Assembly (NCBI RefSeq): GCF_003626645.1
Contig: NZ_RBAM01000011.1
Coordinates: forward strand, 62,001-126,000
Direction: 5' to 3'
Source of the DNA: Streptomyces klenkii
Lineage (GTDB): Bacteria > Actinomycetota > Actinomycetes > Streptomycetales > Streptomycetaceae
DNA length: 64,000 nt
Shown here piece by piece: positions 44,574 to 53,112 of the stretch. The notes beneath the pieces were generated by a model, which saw nothing but the letters and a program-made list of their open reading frames with translations, was not told where the DNA came from and did not search any database. Position numbers and translations under genes: made by a program. Position 1 is the first letter of the stretch. Every line of letters begins with the position of its first letter.

Positions 44574-45575
44574 TCAGGCGGAGCCGAGGGCGGCGCGGCG
44601 CGCGTCCTGGAAGGCCCGGCCGGCGTCCCGGTCGGGGTAGGACCAGGGCGCGCGGGTGGCGTGCGGTCCTATGCGGGTGAGCAGGGCCGCCGCCTCGGCG
44701 AGCCGGCCTTCATGGAGCTTGGCGTGGGCGAGGTAGTTGAGGTCGACCTTGCGCCGGGGGTGGGCGCTGCCGGTGCAGGCGCCGGTGTGCTCGTCGTTCT
44801 CGTCTATGTCCCATTCGAGCCACCAGTCGAAGGCGGCCTTCATCACCTGGCGGGCGCGGCGGCTGGTCCAGTGGCCGGAGCGGGCGGGGTCGCCGGGTTC
44901 GAGGCCGGCGCGGGCGAGGACGCGGTAGCGCTCGGCGTGGGCGACGACGGGCAGGACGGCCAGGGGCGAGTCGGCGGGGGCCTGTTCGGCGGCCCAGGAG
45001 GCGAAGTCGTAGACCTCGTGCAGGGGGTCGTCGCGGTCGCCCTCCTGGTGCTCGGCGAGGCAGGCGGCCATGAGGTGGTGGGCGTGGTGGTGGTCCCGGT
45101 GCCGGGCGCGGACCTGGTCGAAGGCGCGCACGCGCTCGTCGTCGGTGCCGGTGCGGCGGGCGAGGATGAGGACGGCGAGCCAGGGGGACGGGTCCGTGGG
45201 GGCCATCCTGGCCGCCACCAGGCACGCGGCGCGGGCGGTCTCGGGGCTGTCCTTGCCGCCCACGGCGCGGAAGACGGTGGCGCAGGCGAGGAGGGCCGCG
45301 GCGTCCGGGCTGTCGGGCTCGGCGAGCTGCCATTCGCGGGCCCAGGCCAGGCTCGCGGGGCCTTCGGCGAGGACGACGAGGCGGTGGCCGCGGCGGTCCC
45401 AGTCGTCGCCGGTCTCGGCGAGCAGCCGGCGGGCCTCGGTCCAGCGGCCACGGGCCAGTGCGTCACGGACCGTGGCGAGTTCGCCGTCGTCGAGGGCGGG
45501 GTCGAAGGTCGCTCCGTCCTTGTTCCGGGAGCGGGCAGACCGGGCCGCTCTCCCCAGGGGTGGCGGGGGCGTCAT
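44574..45575 (-). CDS. Conserved helical-repeat protein, unknown function
   Basis: A 333-residue soluble protein rich in Ala, Arg and short helices, suggesting TPR-like repeats (LLACATVFRAVGG, LAHAKLHEGRLAEAAALL). No catalytic motif is recognisable. WWLEWDIDENDEHTGACTG is a distinctive central stretch. The ATG at 45575 follows GGAGGAAG; the frame continues to 45671 without a better start. It is transcribed toward the APC permease gene and could be a stress or regulatory protein acting with it, which is only inference. Confidence 0.7.
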   Translation of the reverse strand: MTPPPPLGRAARSARSRNKDGATFDPALDDGELATVRDALARGRWTEARRLLAETGDDWDRRGHRLVVLAEGPASLAWAREWQLAEPDSPDAAALLACATVFRAVGGKDSPETARAACLVAARMAPTDPSPWLAVLILARRTGTDDERVRAFDQVRARHRDHHHAHHLMAACLAEHQEGDRDDPLHEVYDFASWAAEQAPADSPLAVLPVVAHAERYRVLARAGLEPGDPARSGHWTSRRARQVMKAAFDWWLEWDIDENDEHTGACTGSAHPRRKVDLNYLAHAKLHEGRLAEAAALLTRIGPHATRAPWSYPDRDAGRAFQDARRAALGSA

Positions 45576-45981
45576 CTGCGGGCTTCCTCCACGGCGTACG
45601 TCCCCTCCGGCCGCCTGGTCGGGGCGTCCGCATGCATCCACGTCAGTCACGCACAGCAAAGCGGTAGTCACTACTCCGAGTCAAGACCCGATCTTGGGGC
45701 TGACATGTCATCAACTCACCAGCAGTCAGTTCCGGTTACCGGGGTTCACTCCCCGGCGCCGCCGCACCGCCGCGCTCACCCCCACTCACTCGCACATCTA
45801 ACCCGTGAACAACAGTTCGACGAACGGCGGGGCACTCCCCGGCGGTGTCGACCGTTGGAGGGGATGGCCGCCCGAAAGAGGGGTACTCGGGCGTCACACC
45901 GCCCACAAGGCGGCTATCGTTTTTCTGTCAAGTCCCCGACGACCGAATGGTCTTGAACCGAATGGTCTTGAGGTGCGCGAC
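45576..45981. other. Intergenic region upstream of DMT transporter and helical-repeat gene
   Basis: This divergent 406-base region has no convincing gene. It contains a perfect TGACATGTCA palindrome at 45701-45710, a TTTTTCTGTCAAGT stretch near 45920, and a tandem duplication of the 15-mer ACCGAATGGTCTTGA at 45942-45956 and 45957-45971 just before the DMT transporter start. A frame from 45805 reads through it but shows no conserved sequence before residue 60. Confidence 0.55.
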
Positions 45982-46869
45982 GTGATGGTCTTCGCCTTCG
46001 CCGTGAGCGCGGCCTGCTGCCTGGGCATCGGCTTCGTCCTCCAGCAGAACGCCGCGCAGCGGGCCCCGATGAGCGACTTCCTCTCCCTCCGGCTGCTGCT
46101 CGACCTCGTCCGGATGCCGCGCTGGCTGACCGGCATCGGGATGATGGTGTGCGGCATGGTCCTCGGCGCGATCGCGCTGAGCCAGGGCGAGGTCTCGCTG
46201 GTCGAGCCCCTCCTCGCGACGAACCTGCTGTTCGCGATGGCCCTCTCCCGCTGGCAGACCCGCCAGCCGCTGGGCCGCTCGGGGTGGGGCGGGCTGTGGC
46301 TGCTGGCCGGCGGCGTCGCCGCCTTCATCGTCGCGGGTCAGCCGCACGGCGGCGCCACCGTCACCGACCCGCTGCGGCACTGGCTGATCATCGGCATCAT
46401 GATCGGCGGCGCGCTCGCGCTGGCGGCGGCCTCGAAACGGGCCCGGATGAGCATCGAGGCGCCGCTGCTGGCGGTGGCCGCCGGGATGCTCTACGGCGTG
46501 CAGGACGCCCTCACGCGCGTCAGCGGCAAACAGCTGTCCAAGGAGGGCCTGACGGCGTTCTTCCTGAGCTGGCAGCCGTACGCGGTGCTCGCGCTCGGCC
46601 TGACGGCGCTGCTGTTCGTGCAGAGCGCGTTCGAGACGGCCCCGCTGCGGATGTCCCTGCCCGCGCTGACCGCGGCGCAGCCGCTGGCCGGGATCGCCTG
46701 CGGGGTGGGGTTCCTCGGCGACCGGCTGGACACCTCGCCCGGGGCGCTGGCCTGGCAGGTGACCGGCCTGGTGGCCATCGTGATCGGCATCGTGCTGATC
46801 GGGCGGCATCCGGCGATGCCGTCGGGGACGGCGGAGGTGGACCGGGTGCGGGATCTCCAGCCGCACTGA
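45982..46869 (+). CDS. DMT/EamA-superfamily transporter
   Basis: A 295-residue membrane protein with about ten hydrophobic segments, in the drug/metabolite transporter superfamily. MVFAFAVSAACCLGIGFVLQQNAA opens the first helix in pieces, and a second half-repeat begins near LLAVAAGMLYGVQDALTR. The GTG at 45982 follows GAGG by eight bases. The substrate is unknown. Upstream lies a 15-bp tandem duplication directly next to the ribosome-binding site. Confidence 0.82.
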   Translation: MMVFAFAVSAACCLGIGFVLQQNAAQRAPMSDFLSLRLLLDLVRMPRWLTGIGMMVCGMVLGAIALSQGEVSLVEPLLATNLLFAMALSRWQTRQPLGRSGWGGLWLLAGGVAAFIVAGQPHGGATVTDPLRHWLIIGIMIGGALALAAASKRARMSIEAPLLAVAAGMLYGVQDALTRVSGKQLSKEGLTAFFLSWQPYAVLALGLTALLFVQSAFETAPLRMSLPALTAAQPLAGIACGVGFLGDRLDTSPGALAWQVTGLVAIVIGIVLIGRHPAMPSGTAEVDRVRDLQPH

Positions 46870-46910
46870 GCGGTTGCGTTACGGCTCGCCCTCGCTGCTT
46901 TCATGGGCGC

Positions 46911-47441
46911 ATGAGCGATCAGACACCGCGGTCTCAGACGCCGCAGCCCGCGGACGAGGTGCTGGACATCGTCGACGAGCAGGACCGGGTGGTGGGGCGG
47001 GCCCCGCGCGGGGAGGCGTACGCGCGGGGGCTGCGTCACCGCTGTGTGTTCGTCCTCGCCCGGGACGGCGAGGGGCGGATCTTCGTCCACCGGCGCACCG
47101 CCGGGAAGCTGGTCTTCCCCTCGCGCTACGACGTGTTCGTGGGCGGGGTCGTCGGGGCGGGCGAGTCCTACGACGAGGCGGCGCTGCGGGAGGCCGAGGA
47201 GGAGCTCGGCGTCTCGGGGCTGCCGGCGCCGACGCCGCTGTTCCGGTTCCTCTACGAGGGGGAGGGGGGATCGTGGTGGTCGGCGGTGTACGAGGTGCGG
47301 TGTGACCTGGCGGTCAGCCCGCAGGTCTCGGAGGTCGCCTGGCACGGGTTCCTCTCCGAGGGGGAGCTGGAGGCCCGGCTCGGCGAGTGGGACTGGGTCC
47401 CGGACGGCTTCGAGGCGTACCGGCGGCTGCGGCAGCGGTGA
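46911..47441 (+). CDS. Nudix hydrolase
   Basis: A 176-residue pyrophosphohydrolase. The Nudix box fills residues 79-101, GGVVGAGESYDEAALREAE followed by EELGV, with all metal-binding glutamates. The surrounding sequence (DEVLDIVDEQDRVVGRAPRGEAY, VHRRTAGKLVFPSRYDVFVGG) is like YfcD and IPP-isomerase-type Nudix proteins, so a hydroxylated or prenyl pyrophosphate is possible but unproven. The ATG at 46911 starts 41 bases after the transporter gene; no strong ribosome-binding site is visible. Confidence 0.9.
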   Translation: MSDQTPRSQTPQPADEVLDIVDEQDRVVGRAPRGEAYARGLRHRCVFVLARDGEGRIFVHRRTAGKLVFPSRYDVFVGGVVGAGESYDEAALREAEEELGVSGLPAPTPLFRFLYEGEGGSWWSAVYEVRCDLAVSPQVSEVAWHGFLSEGELEARLGEWDWVPDGFEAYRRLRQR

Positions 47442-47650
47442 GCCCTGCCGGGCGGGGTGCCGTACGGTTCTGCCGCTGCGGCGGCGAGCGGCCGGTTGGC
47501 GGCGCCGGACCCGGCCACGGCGGGTACGGCACCGCCGGACGCCGCCGTGGGGCTTGATCGCCGTTGCGGCGGAAGAACGGTGCGCAGCCGGCACCGGGCT
47601 TCCGGGCCGCGCCCGGAACACCGCCGACCGCAGGTGCCCGCGGCGCGGGG

Positions 47651-48577
47651 TCAGTCGACCGTTACTACGATCTTGCCGCGGGTGTGGCCCTCCTCGCTGA
47701 GGCGGTGGGCGTCCGCCGTGCGTTCCAGGGGGAACGTCTTCGCCACCTCGACCGTGAGCTTGCCGTTCTCCGCCAGGTCGGCGAGGGCCGTGAGGTCGGA
47801 GCGGTCCGGGCGGACGAAGACGTAGCGGCCGCCGAGGCCGATGACGGCCGGGTCGGCGACGGAGGCGAGCCGGCCGCCGTGGGTGAGCAGTCCGGGCGAG
47901 ACCGTGAGCGCGTCCCCGCCGACGAGGTCGAGCACGGAGTCGACGCCCTCCGGAGCCAGCGCCCGCACCCGCTCGGCGAGCCCGTCCCCGTACAGGACGG
48001 GCTCCGCGCCGAGGGAGCGCAGGTACTCGTGGTTGCGCTCGCCGGCCGTGCCGATGACGCGCGCCCCGAAGTGCCGGGCGACCTGGACGGCCATGCTGCC
48101 GACGCCGCCGGACGCGGCGTGGATCAGTACGGTCTCGCCCTCCCACAGCCGGAGCGCCTTGACCAGGGCCTGGTAGGCGGTGAGCCCGGCCAGCGGCAGC
48201 CCCGCGGCCTGCTCGAAGGTGAGGTTCTTCGGCTTGCGCGCGAGGGTCCGTACGGGCGCCGCGACGTATTCGGCGAAGGTGCCGCGGGAGAGGAAGTCCT
48301 CGCGGACGTAGCCGATGACCTCGTCGCCCTCGGCGAACTCGGTGGCGTCGGCGCCGGGCCGGACCACGACGCCCGCGACGTCCCAGCCGGGGATGACGGG
48401 GAAGACCGCGTCGAGGGCGGGGTCGAGGTAGCCGGCGCGGGCCTTCCAGTCGACGGGGTTGACCGCGGCGGCCTTGACCTTGACCAGGACGGAGTCGGGG
48501 CCGACCTTGGGGTTCGGCCGCTCGCCGTATTCGAGGACCTCGGACCCGCCGTAGGTCCGGTAGCTGATGGCCTTCAT
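47651..48577 (-). CDS. NADP-dependent quinone oxidoreductase-like MDR protein
   Basis: A 308-residue medium-chain reductase without structural-zinc cysteines, as in quinone oxidoreductases. The GroES-like start is MKAISYRTYGGSEVL, and ASGGVGSMAVQVARHFGA is the NADPH-binding Rossmann motif. GHTRGKIVVTVD closes the chain. It probably reduces quinones or enones using NADPH. It is transcribed toward the Nudix gene, and GAGGAGC precedes its ATG. Confidence 0.9.
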   Translation of the reverse strand: MKAISYRTYGGSEVLEYGERPNPKVGPDSVLVKVKAAAVNPVDWKARAGYLDPALDAVFPVIPGWDVAGVVVRPGADATEFAEGDEVIGYVREDFLSRGTFAEYVAAPVRTLARKPKNLTFEQAAGLPLAGLTAYQALVKALRLWEGETVLIHAASGGVGSMAVQVARHFGARVIGTAGERNHEYLRSLGAEPVLYGDGLAERVRALAPEGVDSVLDLVGGDALTVSPGLLTHGGRLASVADPAVIGLGGRYVFVRPDRSDLTALADLAENGKLTVEVAKTFPLERTADAHRLSEEGHTRGKIVVTVD

Positions 48578-48615
48578 GGGTGGTGCTCCTCGCGGGGGGG
48601 TGTGGGGCGCGCGCG

Positions 48616-50121
48616 TCAGGCGCCGGCGGGTGCGGTCTCAGCGTCCGCCGCGGCGGCGTGGGCCGCCACTTCGGCGGGCCGGGCGTGGATCTTCCGCAGG
48701 CCGAGCCCGGCGACGAACGCGACCAGCAGGAACGCCGTGCCGGCGATGACAAAGGTGAGCGTGAACTGGCTCTCGGCGGGCAGCTTGGGCGCGCCCGGCG
48801 GCAGGTGCTCCAGGCTCTTGGAGGCCAGCACCGTGGTGATCATGGCGCTGCCGATGGCGCTGCCCGTGGAGCGGGAGATGGAGTTGATGCCGTTGGCGAT
48901 GCCGGTCTGCCGGGGCGGGACGCTGGCGACGATCACGGCGGGCATGGCGGCGTAGCCGAAGCTGATGGCGGCGCCGACGAACATCCCGGCGGCGATCACG
49001 GAGACCGTGTGCTCGTGGTCGAGCGCGATCCACACGAAGCCGGCGGTGCCGATGAGGGAGGCGAGCAGCAGGACCAGGCGGGGGCCCTTGTGTCGGACGA
49101 GCTGGCCGCCGACGGGGGCGGCGAGCAGCGACACGATGGTGCTGGGCAGCAGGTACTCGACGGAGGCGCGCAGCACGCTGGCGGAGAACCCGTAGCCGGC
49201 GATCTTCTCCGGCATCTGGACGAGGTAGGACACGCCGATGAAGAGGGCGAAGGAGCCGAAGCCGACGAGGAGGCCGGCGATGTTGGCGAAGAGCACCGGG
49301 CGGTGGGCGAACATCTTCATGTCGACCAGCGGCTCGCGGACCTTGCGCTCGACCAGCGTCCAGACCGCGGCCATCACGACGGCGCCGGCGAAGCAGCCGA
49401 TCGTACGGCCGGAGGACCAGCCCCACTCGTGGCCCTGGGTGATGGGCAGCAGGAGCAGGACGAGGGTGGCGGCCAGGGTCAGCGCGCCGAGGACGTCGGT
49501 GCGGCCGCCGGTGGTCTCGCGGGTGGCGGGGACCAGGAAGACGACGGCGAGGAGCGCGAGCGCGGCGAGGCCGGTGGCCAGCCAGAAGGCGCTGCGGTAG
49601 TCGGGGTTGTCACCGGAGGTGAGCAGGCCGGTGGCGACGAGGGCGAGGCCGCTGCCGAAGGCGAGGGTGCCGCTGACCATGGCCATGGCGCCGGGCAGCT
49701 TCGCGGGGCGGACCTCCTCGCGCAGCACGGAGAGCGCGAGCGGGAAGATCGCGGTGGCGGCGCCCTGGAGGACCCGGCCGACGATCAGCCACAGCAGGGA
49801 GTGGGTGACGGCGGCGAGGACGGAGCCGGCGACCATGACGATCAGCACGGCGACCAGGGTCTTCTTCTTGCCGTGCTGGTCGCCGAAGCGGCCCAGGAGC
49901 GGGGTGAAGACGGCGGCGGAGAGCAGGGTCGCGGTGGTGACCCAGCTGACGTTGGCGGAGCTGGTCTCCAGGTCGCTCTGGATGAGGCCGAGGATCGGGA
50001 CGACCAGGGTCTGCATCATCGACACGACCATGGCCGCGAGGCTCAGGGCGAAGACGATGACCGTCTCGTTGCGCGGGGAGGCCGCTGAGGAGGCCTGGGA
50101 AGAGGCCGGTGAGGGGGTCAC
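48616..50121 (-). CDS. MFS efflux transporter, DHA2 type
   Basis: A 501-residue major-facilitator protein with about fourteen hydrophobic segments, the DHA2 drug:proton antiporter layout. LLGRFGDQHGKKKTL is the loop 2-3 signature (G-x-x-x-D-x-x-G-x-K), and SVPPRQTGIANGINSISRSTGSAIG is the helix 11-12 region. It is divergent from a MarR gene with a shared 142-base promoter region containing two inverted repeats, the normal arrangement for a MarR-controlled multidrug exporter. The substrate is unknown. Confidence 0.92.
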   Translation of the reverse strand: MTPSPASSQASSAASPRNETVIVFALSLAAMVVSMMQTLVVPILGLIQSDLETSSANVSWVTTATLLSAAVFTPLLGRFGDQHGKKKTLVAVLIVMVAGSVLAAVTHSLLWLIVGRVLQGAATAIFPLALSVLREEVRPAKLPGAMAMVSGTLAFGSGLALVATGLLTSGDNPDYRSAFWLATGLAALALLAVVFLVPATRETTGGRTDVLGALTLAATLVLLLLPITQGHEWGWSSGRTIGCFAGAVVMAAVWTLVERKVREPLVDMKMFAHRPVLFANIAGLLVGFGSFALFIGVSYLVQMPEKIAGYGFSASVLRASVEYLLPSTIVSLLAAPVGGQLVRHKGPRLVLLLASLIGTAGFVWIALDHEHTVSVIAAGMFVGAAISFGYAAMPAVIVASVPPRQTGIANGINSISRSTGSAIGSAMITTVLASKSLEHLPPGAPKLPAESQFTLTFVIAGTAFLLVAFVAGLGLRKIHARPAEVAAHAAAADAETAPAGA

Positions 50122-50163
50122 GGGGAAGTCCTTCGAGTCCTTCTTGTTACTTCACGACATTGA

Positions 50164-50251
50164 TGCTTGAGATCGTCAAGCAACTCGGACCACGGTAGGC
50201 CGGGATACTTCAGGTAGTCAAGTTAATGTTTTATTACCTCAACCTCTTGAG
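50164..50251. promoter_or_regulatory. Divergent promoter region with candidate MarR operators
   Basis: TGCTTGA-GATCG-TCAAGCA at 50164-50182 lies just upstream of the MFS gene. CTCAA-CCTC-TTGAG at 50238-50251 lies just upstream of marR and touches a TACACT -10 box at 50252-50257. Both are symmetric and share CTTGA/TCAAG-type half-sites. They fit binding by the adjacent MarR protein to both promoters. Confidence 0.5.
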
Positions 50252-50263
50252 TACACTCGAGGC

Positions 50264-50704
50264 ATGACCGCCACCGCACCCCGGACCCCGACCAAGGCCC
50301 AGCTCCTGGAGCTCGTGGCGGCGCTCGGCACCGCCCAGTGGCAGGACTTCGCCGCCGCCGCTTCCCGGCACGGCCTCACGTCCGTCCAGGCCAAGCTCCT
50401 CGCCCAGCTCAAGGGCCCCGTCCCGATGCGCAAGCTCGCCACCCTGCTGGTGTGCGACGCCTCCAACGTCACGGGCATCGTGGACCGCCTGGAGGCCCGC
50501 GGCCTGGTGCGCCGCGAGCCCGACCCCGCCGACCGCCGCGTGAAGAACGTCGTCGCCACCGACGAGGGCCACGAGACCATCCGCCGCGTCCGCGCCGAGA
50601 TGCAGGCCACCCACAGCGCGCTCGACGCCCTCGACGAGGAGGAGCGCACGACGCTGTACGGGCTCCTGGAGCGCCTGCGCCCCGGCATGGAGCACCGCGG
50701 CTGA
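50264..50704 (+). CDS. MarR-family transcriptional regulator
   Basis: A 146-residue winged-helix repressor. The DNA-binding part covers about residues 35-105, including MRKLATLLVCDASNVTGIVDRL and the wing EPDPADRRVKNVVATDEG. It is divergent from the MFS exporter gene, so it probably represses that exporter and itself until a toxic ligand binds. TACACT ends six bases before the ATG and no usable ribosome-binding spacing exists, so the transcript may be leaderless. Confidence 0.93.
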   Translation: MTATAPRTPTKAQLLELVAALGTAQWQDFAAAASRHGLTSVQAKLLAQLKGPVPMRKLATLLVCDASNVTGIVDRLEARGLVRREPDPADRRVKNVVATDEGHETIRRVRAEMQATHSALDALDEEERTTLYGLLERLRPGMEHRG

Positions 50705-50813
50705 CAGCCGCGGAGCACCGCGGCCGGCACCCTCCGCACCGCCTCCCCTGCGCCCGTATTCTGACGGGCAGTCCGTTCCGCGCACCCCGCGCGGAGGCAA
50801 GGGGAGGTCTTCC

Positions 50814-51755
50814 ATGTGCAGCACGAGCCCGGTCGCGCCCGTCGGGGCGGAGCAGACCGAGCCCTACACCGTCACCGTCGCCCCCGGCGTCACGGCCTTC
50901 GTCCAGCCCGACGGCGGCTGGTGCCTGAACAACGCGGGGATCGTGACCGGCGGCGGCCGGACGGCGCTGATCGACACCACGGCCACCGTCCGCCGGGCGC
51001 AGCTGCTGCGCGACGCCGTCACGGACGCGGGCGCGCCCCTGCCCTCCACAATCGTCAACACGCACCACCACGGCGACCACACCTACGGCAACTGCGTCTT
51101 CCCCGAGGCGACGGTCGTCGGCCACCACGAGTGCCGCCGCCAGACCCTCGACGCGGGCCTGCAACTGCACGGCATCTGGCCCGGGGTCGAGTACGGGGAC
51201 GTGCGGATCACGCCCGCCGAGGTCACGTACGCCGACACCCTCGCGCTGCACGTGGGCGACACCGAGATCCGGCTGATCCACCCGGGCCCGGCGCACACCA
51301 CCGGCGACACCATCGCCTGGCTGCCCGAGCAGCGCGTCGTCTTCACCGGCGACCTCGTCTTCAACGGCGGCACCCCCTTCCTCCTCATGGGCTCCCTCGC
51401 GGGCTCGCTGCACTCCCTGAAGGTCCTGCGCGAACTGGACGCCGAGACGGTCGTGCCCGGCCACGGCCCGGTCACCGACCCCGGCGCGTACGACGTCCTG
51501 GAGCGCTACTTCCACTGGCTGCAGGAGCTGGCCCGTACGGAACACGCCGCCGGCCGCACCCCCCTGGAGGCCGCCCGCGCGGCCGACCTCGGCGAGTTCG
51601 CGGCCCTCCACGAGAGCGAACGCCTGGTCGCCAACCTCCACCGCGCCTACGCCGAACTGGAGGGCCGCCCCCTGGGGGAGCCGCTCGACCTGCCGGCCGT
51701 CGTCGGCGACATGATGACGATGAACGGCGGCAAGCTGATGGTCTGCCACGCGTAG
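50814..51755 (+). CDS. Metallo-beta-lactamase-fold hydrolase
   Basis: A 313-residue MBL-superfamily hydrolase. NTHHHGDHTYG is the HxHxDH metal motif; the third His is in GPAHTTGDTI, the bridging Asp in FTGDLVFNG and the last His in VVPGHGPVTD. GGGGAGG before the ATG is a good ribosome-binding site. The family covers thioesterases, lactonases and oxygenase-like enzymes; no specificity can be given. It is followed closely by the Shedu-type gene but differs sharply in codon use: none of its first 45 codons ends in A or T. Confidence 0.88.
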   Translation: MCSTSPVAPVGAEQTEPYTVTVAPGVTAFVQPDGGWCLNNAGIVTGGGRTALIDTTATVRRAQLLRDAVTDAGAPLPSTIVNTHHHGDHTYGNCVFPEATVVGHHECRRQTLDAGLQLHGIWPGVEYGDVRITPAEVTYADTLALHVGDTEIRLIHPGPAHTTGDTIAWLPEQRVVFTGDLVFNGGTPFLLMGSLAGSLHSLKVLRELDAETVVPGHGPVTDPGAYDVLERYFHWLQELARTEHAAGRTPLEAARAADLGEFAALHESERLVANLHRAYAELEGRPLGEPLDLPAVVGDMMTMNGGKLMVCHA

Positions 51756-51792
51756 CCTTGCTGGGCGGGCGTTGTCAGACCCTGGGCGCACA

Positions 51793-53034
51793 ATGCCGTG
51801 CATGGACGTGAGATCGGATTGGGCGCTGGAGAAGGCTCTTGGCAAAGCCCGCGCGGCAACGTCGAAGGCGGATGCGCAGGAGGCCATCGATGCCGTACAG
51901 GCTTATATGGACAGTGGGACAACGAGGAAGTACAGGGGCGGTCAACAACTGCTGACCCTCCTCGCTGATGCTCGCAGACGTTCGGCCGAGGTCGACGAAT
52001 GGGAGACGGTACGCATACTCCAGGACTGCCTCTACTACGCGCAGGGCCAGCTCCTCAAGCCGGACTTCGAGGAGAAATACCGGTTGTTCCAGAAAGGCCC
52101 GCGCAACAGGCTGGATCGGGACTGGCTTACGACGACCATCCGGTCCAGCAACACTTTCTGGGCAGAAATCGCCCGGGAGTTCCTGAACGGGCGCCCGGAG
52201 GCAACCGCGCGAGAACTGCTTGCCCACGTCGAGAGCGTTGGCCTTGACGTGCCGTTCCTCGAAGCGCCTGCCGACCGCCCCACCCAGTACCGCATTCCCA
52301 AAGGGCGTGCCGAGCGCGCCCTTTGGATCCAGCGGGTTCTGCGCGACCGGGTCTACCTCGAGGACGACACGGAACGCCTCGGCGAAGATGCCGGGGAGGC
52401 TGCCCGCCGCATTGCGTCCTCGCCGGAAGCCCTCGCCGTGCTCGCCGCCGACAGAGACGGGCAGACACTTCTGTGGGCCGCCGAATGGCAACGCCGCTCT
52501 GCGGCCCTCGCCCGCCTGCGGAAGGTCGCCGAGGACCCCACCGCCTCCGAGCACGACCTGCAGCGGGCGCTGCGGGGCCAGTACTGGATCTTCGGCGGCC
52601 GCTTCATCGGGGAGGCGGAGCACCGTCGCCTCGTTCCAGGAAACGAGGTCGACATCCCGCTCATCCGCGGTGACGGTGCCCTACATGTCGTCGAGCTGAA
52701 GCAGGCTTCCCGCCTCAAGAACGGGCTCGTCAAACGGCATCGCAATGGCTGGGTGCCCTCCCATGAGGTCAACGACGCGGTGGGGCAAGTCGTCCACTAT
52801 CTGATCGGGCTGGATGAGCACCGCGAGCGGATCCGGGAGGAGTTCGGTTACGAGACACGCCGGGCCACCGGTGTCGTCCTGATAGGGCATCCCCATGCCC
52901 ATCCGGAGATTCCGGAAGAGGTGCTCAACGAAACGCTCCGGGTGCACAACACCCACCGGAACCGGGTCGAGGTACTGACGTACAAGGAGCTCGTCGACAA
53001 CGCCGAGCGATCCCTCGGGCACGGGGCCACGTAG
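51793..53034 (+). CDS. sduA: Shedu-type antiphage nuclease SduA (DUF4263)
   Basis: A 413-residue protein with the Shedu C-terminal PD-(D/E)xK nuclease domain at about 250-395. Asp287 lies in NEVDIPL, Glu301 and Lys303 in HVVELKQ, and a conserved Gln follows in NDAVGQVVHYL, the expected order of catalytic residues. The N-terminal 245 residues are helical and of unknown role, probably sensing. Single-gene Shedu systems protect bacteria from phages. The start is ATG 51793 or 51802; no ribosome-binding site is clear. From 51802, 24 of the first 75 codons end in A or T and include AGA, AGG and ATA, unlike the neighbours, which points to horizontal transfer. Confidence 0.82.
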   Translation: MPCMDVRSDWALEKALGKARAATSKADAQEAIDAVQAYMDSGTTRKYRGGQQLLTLLADARRRSAEVDEWETVRILQDCLYYAQGQLLKPDFEEKYRLFQKGPRNRLDRDWLTTTIRSSNTFWAEIAREFLNGRPEATARELLAHVESVGLDVPFLEAPADRPTQYRIPKGRAERALWIQRVLRDRVYLEDDTERLGEDAGEAARRIASSPEALAVLAADRDGQTLLWAAEWQRRSAALARLRKVAEDPTASEHDLQRALRGQYWIFGGRFIGEAEHRRLVPGNEVDIPLIRGDGALHVVELKQASRLKNGLVKRHRNGWVPSHEVNDAVGQVVHYLIGLDEHRERIREEFGYETRRATGVVLIGHPHAHPEIPEEVLNETLRVHNTHRNRVEVLTYKELVDNAERSLGHGAT

Positions 53035-53112
53035 GCCCCTAGACGGCATACCGACCGGTCGGCATGATGGCCCGCGGATGTACCGGCCAACTCCCCTGAC
53101 GAGGAGCGTGCG

